DNA of 64,000 nucleotides from Costus lasius. Lineage: Eukaryota; Streptophyta; Magnoliopsida; Zingiberales; Costaceae. How positions within the stretch are numbered: the stretch's first letter is position 1; each line of letters starts with the position of its first letter. The position numbers were made by a program, and so were the translations under genes. Where the stretch lies: assembly GCA_027563935.2 (NCBI GenBank), contig CM050451.1, forward strand, positions 30,705,565 to 30,769,564, given 5' to 3'. Shown here one piece after another: positions 10,089 to 21,200 of this stretch. A model generated the notes under the pieces. The model was not told where the DNA came from. It saw only the letters and a list, made by a program, of their open reading frames with translations, and searched no databases.

Positions 10089-11777
10089 TGTTGGGGTATG
10101 CCCTTAAGACTAATGTTTGAGGTCTTGGGATTGTAACAGTATCATGTAATAAACTGTTATGTTTATAAAGGCATGGTTGTTATTCAGTAAGCTACATTGT
10201 CTGCTACAATATATGTTCTTCTGAATAATGTCTCAAAGCTGTTCAGCTAGGCTGACATGCAGTTATGTCCTTAGTCGAGATATCTTGGTGAACATGAGAC
10301 AGCCTTGATATGGTTAAGACTAATATGTGTTCTAATCTTATAGGATGCTTCGAGCATGGAATAAGATGTAGACTCATGGGTACATTGGATGTACTGGACA
10401 GACCCTACTTGGATATTCAATTGCTTGTCACAATGTGAATAATCCTTGAATGCGACAAGTGGCACATTTCCTCTGACTTGAGATCACTTGTGTTTTCTAA
10501 ATGATGATTGTCATTATTTTGAGATAGTTCAATATCACTTGAAATATAATGATTATAGACTATCTTGGATGGTGAGCTTGAGTCAGGTTAGGGCACTAGT
10601 GATAGACATAGGATTGCCGTCTCCTTAATTGGAGTGTGATGTTCTAAAGGGGCCCCCTGGATGAGATGATTGAGAAAGTGTATGGCCATACCCAGGTGAC
10701 TATGTTCATCTGATCTAATCATGCTCATCATATTGGAGTTACAAGCTTGACTTGCTTGTCCAATAAGAACATCCAGTGGTAAAGGAAATTTGTATGCTTT
10801 GTGAATTGATTCACACTTGTGCTGTTTTTGGGTGTAGTCTTGGAAGACTCTTTCCTTTATATCGGGAGACAGTGATGTGTTGCTAGATACCCCTCACTGA
10901 TCGTGATAACGTAAGTTATCGTTACCGACATTTAAAGGAAACCCTTAGGGTCGCACAATTTGATGATATGGCTTTCTTAAGTCAGATCGTGTGGACTGAA
11001 TTATTCGGGTTCAGTTTAAAGGGATTTAATCTCTGATTGTAAGTGAGATCTGGTCTGATCATGTTTGATTGATTAGGGCTTGAGATTGGTAAGCTTCGAT
11101 TGAGAGAATGAATGCTAGATCAGTCAGATCAGGAGCATTGAGAGATTGACGGTCAAATCAAGAGCCTTAGGGTTTATTTTGATCTGGACTTATTTCTTGG
11201 TTTATTTGGTTAGTGGACCAAATCGGTTTGAACCAGCTCATGGATGAGCGCATGGTTCAAAGGTGATGTGGCATTTGCGATTGGGGTAAACCCAAGATCG
11301 CATGTGGAGAAGTGGGATGCTATTTTTGGATAGCACTTCTCAAACGTGGCCATGATCTCACGTCGCCCCTCTCTTGCCTCTTCACGCCTTTGACGCCTCC
11401 TTGGGTTGTGTTCGAGTGGCATTCTCGTGTAGAGGAAGTCTAAGGCGACAAGAGAGAAAAACGCCAAGAAGAAAAGCTCTCCTTTCCCTTTGCATTCGAT
11501 CAAGACGCTTTGGACGATCCTTGCTAGCACAAGGGACGACAAGAAGAAGCACATCTTCATCTTGTGTGTGACGATTTGGAGGAGATCTTCATTGTTCTCT
11601 TACTTCCAAGGCGCCATCTTGAAATGGCCATGGTATGAATCGAATCACTTCTTTACAATCGGTTTTGTTAAGTTGATCATATAATGCATGCTCATTGATC
11701 CTATGAAACCCTTTATCCGCTGCCCCCTTTCTTGTTTGCGCCACTATAGGGTTTTCGCCCCCTTTGGGGAACCATCA
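10089..11777 (+). repeat. 5' LTR of element C (1689 bp)
   Basis: It begins TGTTGGGGTATGCCC and ends ACCATCA before the PBS. The terminal stem-loop (11758-11769) pairs CCCC with GGGG around TTT. The mini-exon ATG GCC ATG is at 11624-11632, followed by the GTATGA donor. Confidence 0.97.
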
Positions 11778-13581
11778 ATTGGTATCAGAGCGATGGTTAA
11801 CGCATGTTTTTGTATGATTGCTTAAGCCATTTTGTGATCCATGCTTGCGAAAATGCTTAGATCTTCAATACATGCATAAATACATGTTTAGTTGTCATAA
11901 GCGAAACTTGTATTTGTTTTTCTTGCGCATGTATGTTGGCGCTTGATGTAGTTTTTCTCAAACAAATATCACTTGCGCGACTCATTGTAGATCTAAGATG
12001 CGCCTGCATTAAACCCTTAGACGGGTTATTAGGGTTGAAGTTATCCCCTAGGTTAGATCTAGACAGTCTGATCAGACCATCTGACAGCCTAGATGGGTCG
12101 ACCAGATAGCACCTTGGCGCATGCTAAAGGTGGCTATAGGTCGACTGCATCACAGGAGTGTAGCGATGTCTGATTGAGACAACCTGTGAACGCACATGAG
12201 TTAGGCCCGGGCTCACACCCGCTTGCCAGATCTCATTGTGGTCGTTCAGCCCTTGGCGCATGCATGGTTGACCTTTTTGGTCGACTCAAGTCAGTTAGGA
12301 CTTGGTGCATGTAAGGGCAGTGGATCTGACTAGGTTGGATGAGTGGATCCCTAGTAATGGACCGTTGTAAGGTTGTAGGGCATATAAGCAAAATAAAATT
12401 GATGCCCATGGGGTTTTTCAAAAATTTTATTTTAATGACTGGATCACATGATGATTGATGCCATGTGTTTGTCTATTTATTCTTATGTGGGCTGCCCATG
12501 TTAAATCTGTGCTGTGCTGGGGCCTGCGTGACTGTATTAATATGTAAATTAATTATTGTGATCTGCGCATCACATTGCTTTTAATTTATAAAATGTAATT
12601 GACCTGCGTGTCAATCTTGTCTAGATAGTTAAATTTGTAATTTAATTAGACAAGAGCACAGAGCACACTTGGCAGAGGCGCATGCAGCAGTGGCTTGACC
12701 AGGTGGGAGGTCTAGGGTTCGACCCTAGGACCTGGCACATATTCCTGGTGGGCGCACCAGAACTGCAGATGGCGCTTGGGCCCAGGTTTGGGCCAGATGA
12801 GCAGCGAAAGCCCCATGAAGAAAAGCAAGTGAAGACTTAAGTTTCTTAAGGTCTTACTTAGGCTATGGGCTTTTACCACATAAGATCCATGCTTTCTTTT
12901 ATTGCTTAAATATTAGAATTGCATGATTAGTTTATCTTCTGCTATCACCATAGGAATTGCATGATAGTGAAGAAGATAAAAGACCGTTAAAATCCAACGC
13001 TAAAATTTCAAGCTCGTAAGCCTTCTGACGCGAAACCTCACTGTTCTGACTATCGTTGGAGCCGTGTTGTACCCACTCAGTGGGCACGTCCATCTATCTT
13101 CAGACGGTGCGGGATTACACCTGCGTGTTACAAAGTGGGGATTTATCCCTTCTCGTTGCTCAGCATAGCACGTGGTGGTCCAGGGAGTAGGTCGGGTCAG
13201 CTTGACCATGTAGGCTACATATGTGGCGCATATGGTAGCACATGGGGGCAGCCATCTGTGGGGTCAGAGATTGTGTTGTACCAACTCAGTTGGCACAGTC
13301 TGCTGGATTGCCCAGATGAAGGGGAATCGCACGGGTTGGCGATTGGCTGGGACAGCCTACCAGAGATTAGTGATTGTACTCTCTGTGTATCTTATCTCGC
13401 CTGAGCGGGACACGGAGACCAAGTATGAAATCTGGATCCCATCTCACTAAAAGAGTTCTACTCTTTCGGGCTGTTTTGCTGGATTTTTCAGCCAGATAAA
13501 ATAGTGAGAAAAAGAATCTTTCTTAAGTCCTGATTGATTCTTAACATTGATACTGACCTTGCTGTTCTTGCATTGTTGTAG
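11633..13581 (+). other. Predicted intron of C
   Basis: The donor GTATGA follows ATG GCC ATG (11624-11632). The acceptor is TTGTAG ending at 13581. The joined frame reads through 21 nt into the gag ATG at 13603 without a stop. The PBS and hairpins lie inside. Confidence 0.5.
11780..11791 (+). other. Primer binding site of C
   Basis: TGGTATCAGAGC lies two bases after the LTR end and is a perfect initiator-Met tRNA match. Confidence 0.95.
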
Positions 13582-13602
13582 ATACCTGCAGCAACGAACA
13601 CC
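11792..13602 (+). other. 5' leader of C
   Basis: It is collinear with the leaders of D and A. It carries the same hairpin cluster between about 13075 and 13410, with the 10-bp stem in its GCTAC/GTAGC form. It ends with the conserved branch point, pyrimidine tract and AG before gag. No other gene is present. Confidence 0.85.
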
Positions 13603-14744
13603 ATGAACTTCAATGTGCGATCCCTACTGGAAAGGGAGAAGTTTGCTGGGCCGAACTTCTCTGACTGGTTTGGACACCTTAAGATTGTTCTTAAGGCAGA
13701 GAGGAAACTGTATGTCCTCGAGACGGCGATACCGCCTCAGCCCGCTCCGAACGCCGCAAGGGCGGTTCGGGAAGCCTATGAAAAGCACGTCAATGATAGC
13801 ATTGATGTCGCTTGCCTGATGCTAGCGTCAATGACGCCACCGCTGCAGCGTCAGCATGAGGATATGTCGGCTATAGAGATTATAGCGAACCTCAAGATGC
13901 TGTATGCTGCACAGGCGAGGACTGAACGCTATAATTTGACGAAGCTGTTCTTTCAGAGCAAACTGGCTGAAGGGAGCCCAGTGGGAGCTCACGTGCTCAA
14001 GATGATTGGGCACAAGGAGGCTCTAGAGAAACTGGGGCATACCATCAATCAGGAGCTTGCTGTGGACATTATTCTGCAGTCTCTCCCGCCTTCATTCGAC
14101 GCGTTCATTATTAACTTTAATATGAACAAAATCGATTGTACTCCGGCAGAGCTGCTGAATATGCTCTTGACTACTGAGGAGACTCTGAAGGGTAAGCCTT
14201 CGACCTCTGTCTTAATGGTTCCTTCTACGAACAAGAAGAAGGGGAAGAAGGGCAAGACCCCTATCAAGAGCTACAGCAAGGCTCTGAAGCAGAAGGTTAA
14301 GCGGTCCAAGGAATACAGATGTTTCCACTGTGGCCAGCTGGGTCACTGGAAAAAGGACTGTAAAGCGCTCCAAGGAGATAAGAGGGGAAGCTTCGCTTCT
14401 GGCTCAGGTATTTACGTGACTGAGGTCATGTTTTCTTCTTCTATATCATGGGTGTTGGACACTGCATGTGGAGTTCACATTTGTTCAAATGTACAGGAAC
14501 TCAAGAGAAGAAGACAGGTGGGACAGCATGAGGTGGACCTACGCGTTGGAAACGGGGCACGGGTTGCTGCTGTTGCTGTAGGAGACTATTTCATTTCTTT
14601 ACCATCTGGACTTGTATTAGAACTAAACAATTGTTACTTTGTTCCCAGTATTACTAAAAATATTATCTCTATTCCTGCTCTTGTCAGGAAGGGATTTTCC
14701 TTTGAATGCAATATTTCAAAGTGTGTTTTATCTTATGATAATAT
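13603..14744 (+). pseudogene. gag-pol: Gag-Pol of C, 5' part (Gag, protease, start of integrase)
   Basis: This holds the Gag domain, zinc knuckle and protease (WVLDTACGVHIC) of the family's polyprotein. It is open until the insertion of D, which cuts the codons after LSYDNIV in the pre-integrase segment. The read-through frame ends a few codons into D's LTR at 14763. D plus one duplication is 9117 bp, a multiple of three, so the two halves of C are still in the same phase. The rest of the gene is at 23862-26601. Confidence 0.95.
14740..14744. repeat. Target-site duplication of D, left (AATAT)
   Basis: AATAT belongs to C's gag-pol and recurs at 23857-23861 directly after D's 3' LTR. Confidence 0.95.
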
Positions 14745-15513
14745 TGTTGGGGTATGCCCTTAAGGCTAATGTTTGAGGCCATGGGAATGTATCAGTATCA
14801 TGTAATAAACTGTTATGTTTATAAAGGCATGGTTATTATTCAGTTGTTTACATTGTCTGCTGCAATATATGTTCTTCTGAATAATGTCTCAAAGCTGTTC
14901 AGCTAGGCTGACATGCTATAAGTCCTTAGTCGAAATATCTTGGTGAACATGAGACAGCCTTGATATGGTTGAGACTAATATGTGTTCTAATCTTATAGGA
15001 TGCTTCGAGCATGGAATAAGATGTAGACTCATGGGTACAATGGATGTACTGGACAGACCCTACTAGGATGTTCAATTGTTTGTCACAATGTGAATATTCC
15101 TTGAATATGACAAGTGGCACATTTCCTCTGACTTGAGATCGCTTGTGTTTTCTGAATGATGATTGTCATCATTTTGAGGTAGTTCAATATCATTTGAAAT
15201 ATAATGGTTATAGACTATCTTGGATGGTGAGCTTGAATCAGGTTAGGGCACTAGTGATAGACATAGGATTGCCGTCTCCTTGTTTAAGGAGTGTGATGTT
15301 CTAAAGGGGCCCCCTGGATGAGATGATTGAGAGAGTGTATGGCCATACCCAGGTGACAATGTTCATCTGTTCTAATCATGCTCATCATATTGGAGTTACA
15401 AGCTTGACAGGCTTGTCCAATAAGAACATCCAGTGGCAAAGGAAATATGTATGCTTTGTGAGTTGATTCACACTTGTGCTGTATTTTGGGTGTAGTCTTG
15501 GAAGACTCTTTTC

Positions 15514-15520
15514 TTTATAT
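15514..15520 (+). promoter_or_regulatory. Candidate TATA box in D's 5' LTR
   Basis: TTTATAT sits about 770 bases into the LTR, inside a block (TTTATATCGGGAGACAGTG) conserved in every A-family LTR here. The position suits the long U3 of BARE-like LTRs. An earlier TTTATAAAG at 14818-14826 is the alternative. The transcription start is unknown. Confidence 0.35.
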
Positions 15521-16294
15521 CGGGAGACAGTGATGTGTTGCTAGATACCCCTCACTGATCGTGATAATGAGAATTATCGTTACCGACATTTAAAGAAAAC
15601 CCTCAGGGTCGCACAATTTGATGATATGGCTTACTTAAGTTAGATCGTGTGGACTGAATTGTTTGGGTTCAGTTTAAAGGGATTTAATCTCTGATCGTAA
15701 GTGAGATCTGGTCTGATCATGTTTGATTGATTAGGGCATTAGATCGGTAAGCTTTGATCGAGAGATTGGATGCTAGATTGGTCAGATCAGGAGCATCAAA
15801 GAGATCGACGGTTAGATCTGGAGCCTTAGGGTTTAATTTGATCTAAGCCTTGTCGCTTGGCTTATTTGGTTTTTGGACCGAACCAACATGAACCGGCTCA
15901 TGGATGAGCGCATGGTTCAAGGGTGAAGTGAGTTGCGATTGGGGTAAACCCATGACCGCAAGTGGTGAAGTGGTATGCTATTTTTAGATAGCACTTCCCT
16001 ACGTGACCACGACTCACGATTCACGCCTTTCTCTTCTTGTCGTTTGACGCTCATCTCTCGCTGAAGAGCATCCATCTCTCGGGGTTTTTCCATTCGAGAA
16101 AGAGAGAGGTTGACGAAAATAAGGAGGAAGAAAATCGCCAAGCAAAGAAGATCTCCTTCCCTTCCATTCGAGAAGAACACCTTGACGCCTTGCTAGCACA
16201 AGGAGCATCAAGGAGTAGGCACATCTTTCATCTTGTGTGCGTATCTTCAGGAGGAGAGCGGCATCACTCTCTGCTTCCAAGGCGCCATCTAGAA

Positions 16295-16303
16295 ATGGCT
16301 ATG
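16295..16303 (+). other. Predicted coding mini-exon in D (Met-Ala-Met)
   Basis: ATG GCT ATG is followed by GTATGG (donor GT 16304-16305). Spliced to 18239 it continues in frame for seven codons to the gag ATG at 18260. Confidence 0.55.
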
Positions 16304-16441
16304 GTATGGTTCTATCTCATCTATGCAATCGGTTTTGTTAATCATATAACATGAAAGATCCTAAGAAGCCCTCTCCGCTGCGTTCTCCCTTAATATGCGC
16401 CTCACTTGGGTTTCGCCCCCCCTTATCTGGGGACCTTCAAT

Positions 16442-16452
16442 TGGTATCAGAG
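16442..16452 (+). other. Primer binding site of D (11 of 12 bases)
   Basis: TGGTATCAGAG matches the initiator-Met tRNA PBS. The next base is G instead of C, which slightly shortens the pairing. Confidence 0.85.
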
Positions 16453-18259
16453 GCATAGGTTAACACATGTTTTATGATTGCATGAGCCATTTTTGTGATT
16501 CATGTTGCAGATCTTTATTACATGCGCATATACATGTTTAGTTATCATGAACGATACTTGTATTTTTCATCTTGGCGCATGTAAGATGGCGCATTATTTT
16601 TGTTGTTGTTTTTACAAAACGATGATAACATGCGCGACTCACTATAGATCTGAGGCCCTGCTATAAACCCTTAGATGGGTTATTAGGGTTGAAGTCACCC
16701 CCTAGGTTAGATCCAAACAGTCTGATCAGACTATCTGACAGCCTGAATGGGTCGACCAGATAGCACCTTGGCGCAAGCCTATGGTGGCTATAGGTCGACT
16801 GCAGACAGGTGTGTAGCGATGTCTGATTGAGACAACAGATGAACACACATGAGTTAGGCCCGGGGTCACACCCGCTTGCCAGACCTCATTGTGGTTGTTC
16901 AGCCCTGGCGCATGCATGGTTGACCTTATGGTCGACTCAAGTCAGTTAGGACTTGGTGCATGCTAGGGCAGTGGATCTGACTAGGTTGGATGAGTGGATC
17001 CCTGGTAATAGACCGTTGTAAGGTTGAAGGGCAAATAAGGAAATTAAAATTGATCCCATGGGGTTTTTCGAAAATTTTAATTTTTATGGATCACATGATT
17101 GCTGATTGGATGCATATGTTTGTTTATTTAGTCTTGTGTGGGCTGCCCATATTAATTGTGTGCTGTGCTGGGGCCTGTGTGCCTGGGATTTAAAAGTGTA
17201 AATTAATTATTGTGATCTGCGCATCACATTGCTTTAATTTATAAAATGTAATTGACCTGCGTGTCAATTTTGTCTAGATAGTTAAATTTGTAATTTAATT
17301 AGACAAGAGCACAGAGCACACTTGGCAGAGGCGCATGCAGCTGTGGCTGGACCAGGTGGGAGGTCTAGGGTTCGACCCTAGGACCTGGCGCATTTCCCTG
17401 GTGGGCGCACCAAAGCTGCAATTGGCGCTTGGGCCCTGGCTTGGGCCAGATGAGCAGCAAAAGACCCATGAAGAGCAAGTGAAGACTTAAGTTAGGTTAA
17501 GGTCTCGCTAGGGCTATGGGCTTTTACCACATAAGATTCATGCTTTCTTTTATTTATTGTTTAAATATTAGAACTGCATGATTAAGTTTATCTTCTGCTA
17601 TCACCATAGGAATTGTATGATAGTGAAGAAGATAAAAGACCGTGAAAATCCAACGCTTAATATCAAGCTCATAAAGCCTTCTGACGCGAAACCTCACTGT
17701 TCTGATTATCGTTGGAGCCGTGTTGTACCCACTCAGTGGGCACGTCCATCTATCTTCAGAGGGTGTGGGATTACACCTGTGTGTTACAGAGTAGGGATTT
17801 ATCCCTTCTCGTTGCTCAGCATAGCACATGGTGGTCCAGGGAGTAGGTTGGGTCAGCTTGACCATGAAGGCTACATATGTGGCGCATATGGTAGCACATG
17901 GAGGCAGCCATCTGTGGGGTCAGAGACTGTGTTGTACCAACTCAGTTGGCACAGTCTGCTGGATTGCCCAGATGAAGGGGAATCGCATGGGTTGGCGATC
18001 GGCAGGGAATGCCTACCGGAGATTAGTGCTTGTACTCTCTGTGCATCTTATCTCGCCTGAGCGGGACGCGGAGACCAAGTATGAAATCCGGATCCCATCT
18101 CACTAAAAGAGTACTACTCTTTCGGGCTGTTTTGCTGGATTTTTCAGCCAGATAAAATAGTGAGAAAAGGAATCTTTCTTAAGTCCTGATTGATTCTTAA
18201 ACATTGATACTGACCTTGCTGTTCTTGCATTGTTGTAGATACCTGCAGCAACGAACACC
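16453..18259 (+). other. 5' leader of D
   Basis: It is collinear with A and C, with no gene other than a leader open frame (about 17677-18060). Conserved structures are at 17728-17740, 17870-17895, 17937-17949 and 18051-18066. The gag ATG context is ACCATGA. Confidence 0.85.
17728..18066 (+). other. Conserved RNA stem-loop cluster in leader of D
   Basis: It has the same three short hairpins as A. The longer stem at 17870-17895 uses GCTAC/GTAGC where A uses GCTGC/GCAGC, a paired change that keeps the helix. The function is unknown; genomic RNA packaging or dimerisation is the likely guess. Confidence 0.6.
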
Positions 18260-21200
18260 ATGAACTTCAATGTGCGATCCCTACTGGAAAGGGAGAAGTT
18301 TGCTGGGCCGAACTTCTCTGACTGGTTTGGACACCTTAAGATCGTTCTTAAGGCAGAGAGGAAACTGTATGTCCTCGAGACGGCGATACCGCCGCAGCCC
18401 GCTCCGAACGCCGCAAGGGCGGTTCGGGAAGCCTATGAAAAGCACGTCAATGATAGCATTGATGTCGCTTGCCTGATGCTAGCGTCTATGACGCCACCGC
18501 TGCAGCGTCAGCATGAGGATATGTCGGCTATAGAGATTATAGCGAACCTCAAGATGCTGTATGCTGCACAGGCGAGGACAGAGCGCTACAATTTGACGAA
18601 GCTCTTCTTTCAGAGCAAACTGGCTGAAGGGAGCCCAGTGGGAGCTCACGTGCTCAAGATGATTGGGCACAAGGAAGCTCTGGAGAAACTGGGGCACACC
18701 ATCAACCAGGAGCTTGCTGTGGATATTATTCTGCAGTCTCTCCCGCCTTCATTCGACGCGTTCATTATTAATTTTAATATGAACAAAATCGATTGTACTC
18801 CGGCAGAGCTGCTGAATATGCTCCTCACTACTGAGGAGACTCTAAAGGGAAAGCCTTCGACCTCTGTCTTAATGGTTCCTTCAAGGAACAAGAAGAAGGG
18901 GAAGAAGGGCAAGACCCCTGTCAAGAGCTACAGCAAGGCTTTGAAGCAAAAGGTCAAGCGGTCCAAGGAATACAGGTGTTTCCACTGTGGCCAGCTGGGT
19001 CACTGGAAAAAGGACTGTAAAGCGCTCCAAGGAGATAAGAGGGGAAGCTTCGCTTCTGGCTCAGGTATATTCGTGACTGAGGTCATGTTTTCTTCTTCTA
19101 TATCATGGGTGTTGGACACTGCATGTGGAGTTCACATTTGTTCAAATGTACAGGAACTCAAGAGAAGAAGGCAGGTGGGACAGCATGAAGTGGACCTACG
19201 AGTTGGAAACGGGGCACGGGTTGCTGCTGTTGCTGTAGGAGACTATTTCATTTCCTTACCATCTGGACTTGTATTGGAACTAAACAGTTGTTATTTTGTT
19301 CCCAGTATTACTAAAAATATTATCTCCATTCCTGCTCTTGTCAGGAAGGGATTTTCCTTTGAATGCAATATTTCAAAGTGTATTTTGTCTTTAGATAATA
19401 TTGTTTATGCAACTGGTTCAATTAGCAATGGGTTATTCATGTTGGACATGGAATGTTCGATACAGCAAATCGATATTAAGAAAGCCAAGTATGCTGATGA
19501 CAGCACCTTTCTATGGCATACTCGTTTAGGCCATATAAACGAGAAACGCATTAAGCGGTTGCATGATAATGGACTGCTGGGATCATTCTCCTATAAGGAG
19601 ATTGATACATGCAAGGCTTGTTTAATGGGTAAAATGACGAAGTCACCTTTTCCTCATAAAGGTCAAAGGGCTTCAGGTTTACTTGACCTAATACACAGTG
19701 ATGTGTGTGGGCCATTTAGTAAACATGCCAGAGGTGGCTATCAGTACTTCATTACCTTTACTGATGATTTCAGTAGGTATGGCTATGTCTTTTTAATGAG
19801 ACATAAGAGTGAATCTTTTGACAAGTTCAAAGAGTTCAAGAATGAAGTACAAAATCAGTTAGGCCGAAATATCAAGGCACTTCGCTCAGATCGAGGTGGA
19901 GAATACCTAAGTCATGCGTTTACTGACTATCTGAAGGAGTGTGGGATCATCTCACAGCTCACTCCGCCAGGAACACCGCAATGGAATGGTGTGTCCGAGA
20001 GGAGAAATAGAACGTTACTTGATATGGTTCGTTCTATGATGAGTCAGGCTAATCTACCTTACTCCTTTTGGGGTTTTGCGCTGGAAACAGCTGCAAAGGT
20101 ACTAAACCGAGTGCCATCCAAGGCAGTTTCTAAGACTCCATATGAGTTATGGTATGGAAAACAGCCGAGCTTGACATTTATCAGGATCTGGGGCTGCGAG
20201 GCTTATGTCAAAAAGCTCGCCTCTGGGAAACTAGAGAGCAGATCTGACAAATGTATCTTTGTCGGTTACCCTAAGGAAACTAAGGGTTATTATTTCTACG
20301 ATCCCAATGAGAACAAGGTTTTTGTTGCTCGGACGGCCATATTTCTTGAGAAGGAGTTTCTTCTGCAAGAGGCTAGTGGGAGAGAAATAAAGTTGGATGA
20401 GAATCCAGAGGAAGGACAAAGTGACCAAGCACAGTTGGATGAGCCTGAGCCGGTAGAACAGGTTATTGAACAACCTGAGGCTCAAATATCACGGGAACCG
20501 CGAAGATCGGGAAGGATCCGTCGACAGCCTGAGCGCTATGACGGAGTCTACATCATTGATAATGATGAACCCCTCACTTATGCGGATGCGGTCAGTGGAC
20601 CGGAGTCAGCGAGATGGCTTGAAGCTATGCGCGCCGAGATGGACTCCATGTCAGATAACCAAGTTTGGGATTTGGTTGATCCGCCTTCGGGAGTTATCCC
20701 TATAGGCTGTAAATGGATCTTCAAGAAGAAGATTGACATGGATGGTAACGTAGTTACCTATAAAGGCAGGCTTGTTGCGAAAGGTTTCAAACAAATCTAC
20801 GGGATAGATTATGATGAAACTTTCTCACCTGTAGCCATGTTTAAGTCTATTCGGATTCTTTTCGCGATAGCTGCATATTATGATTATGAGATCTGGCAGA
20901 TGGATGTGAAAACAGCTTTCCTGAATGGAAATCTGGATGAGGATGTGTACATGACACAACCGGAAGGTTTCACTAATCCAGCAGATCGTCATAAGATATG
21001 CAAGTTAAAGAAGTCCATTTATGGACTTAAGCAAGCATCAAGAAGCTGGAATATTCGTTTTGATGAATCGGTCACCGAATTTGGTTTCATCAAGAACGAG
21101 GATGACCCGTGTGTATATAAGAGGTTTAGTGGGAGCGTGATTACTTTCCTAGTCCTCTACGTCGATGACATCTTGATCATTGGAAATGACATTCCTGAAA

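Larger units (their letters stand above)
14745..16439 (+). repeat. 5' LTR of element D (1695 bp)
   Basis: It runs from TGTTGGGGTATG to CCTTCA. The terminal stem-loop at about 16416-16432 pairs C and G runs around TTATCT. An inverted pair GCTAGCACAAG/CTTGTGTGCG lies at 16192-16241. The mini-exon ATG GCT ATG is at 16295-16303. Confidence 0.97.
16304..18238 (+). other. Predicted intron of D containing PBS and RNA hairpins
   Basis: The donor is GTATGG. A branch-like TACTGAC lies at 18208-18214, and the acceptor TTGTAG ends at 18238. The span holds the U5 terminus, PBS and hairpin cluster, so spliced RNA would lack the replication signals while keeping the whole polyprotein frame. Confidence 0.5.

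Noticed and set aside
14926..15120. A 64-codon minus-strand ORF starting MPLV, repeated in most A-family LTRs (also 6908-7102, 10271-10465, 22343-22537, 26804-26998, 48973-49167, 56406-56600, 56785-56979).
   Set aside because: It is conserved only because the LTRs are copies of one another. It has no recognisable motif and lies antisense to the transcribed LTR.
15917..16280. Overlapping LTR ORFs of 87-105 codons on both strands, present twice in D's LTRs (15917-16354 and 23334-23771).
   Set aside because: They occur in the variable part of the LTR, are not shared in frame with other LTRs, and show no protein family features.
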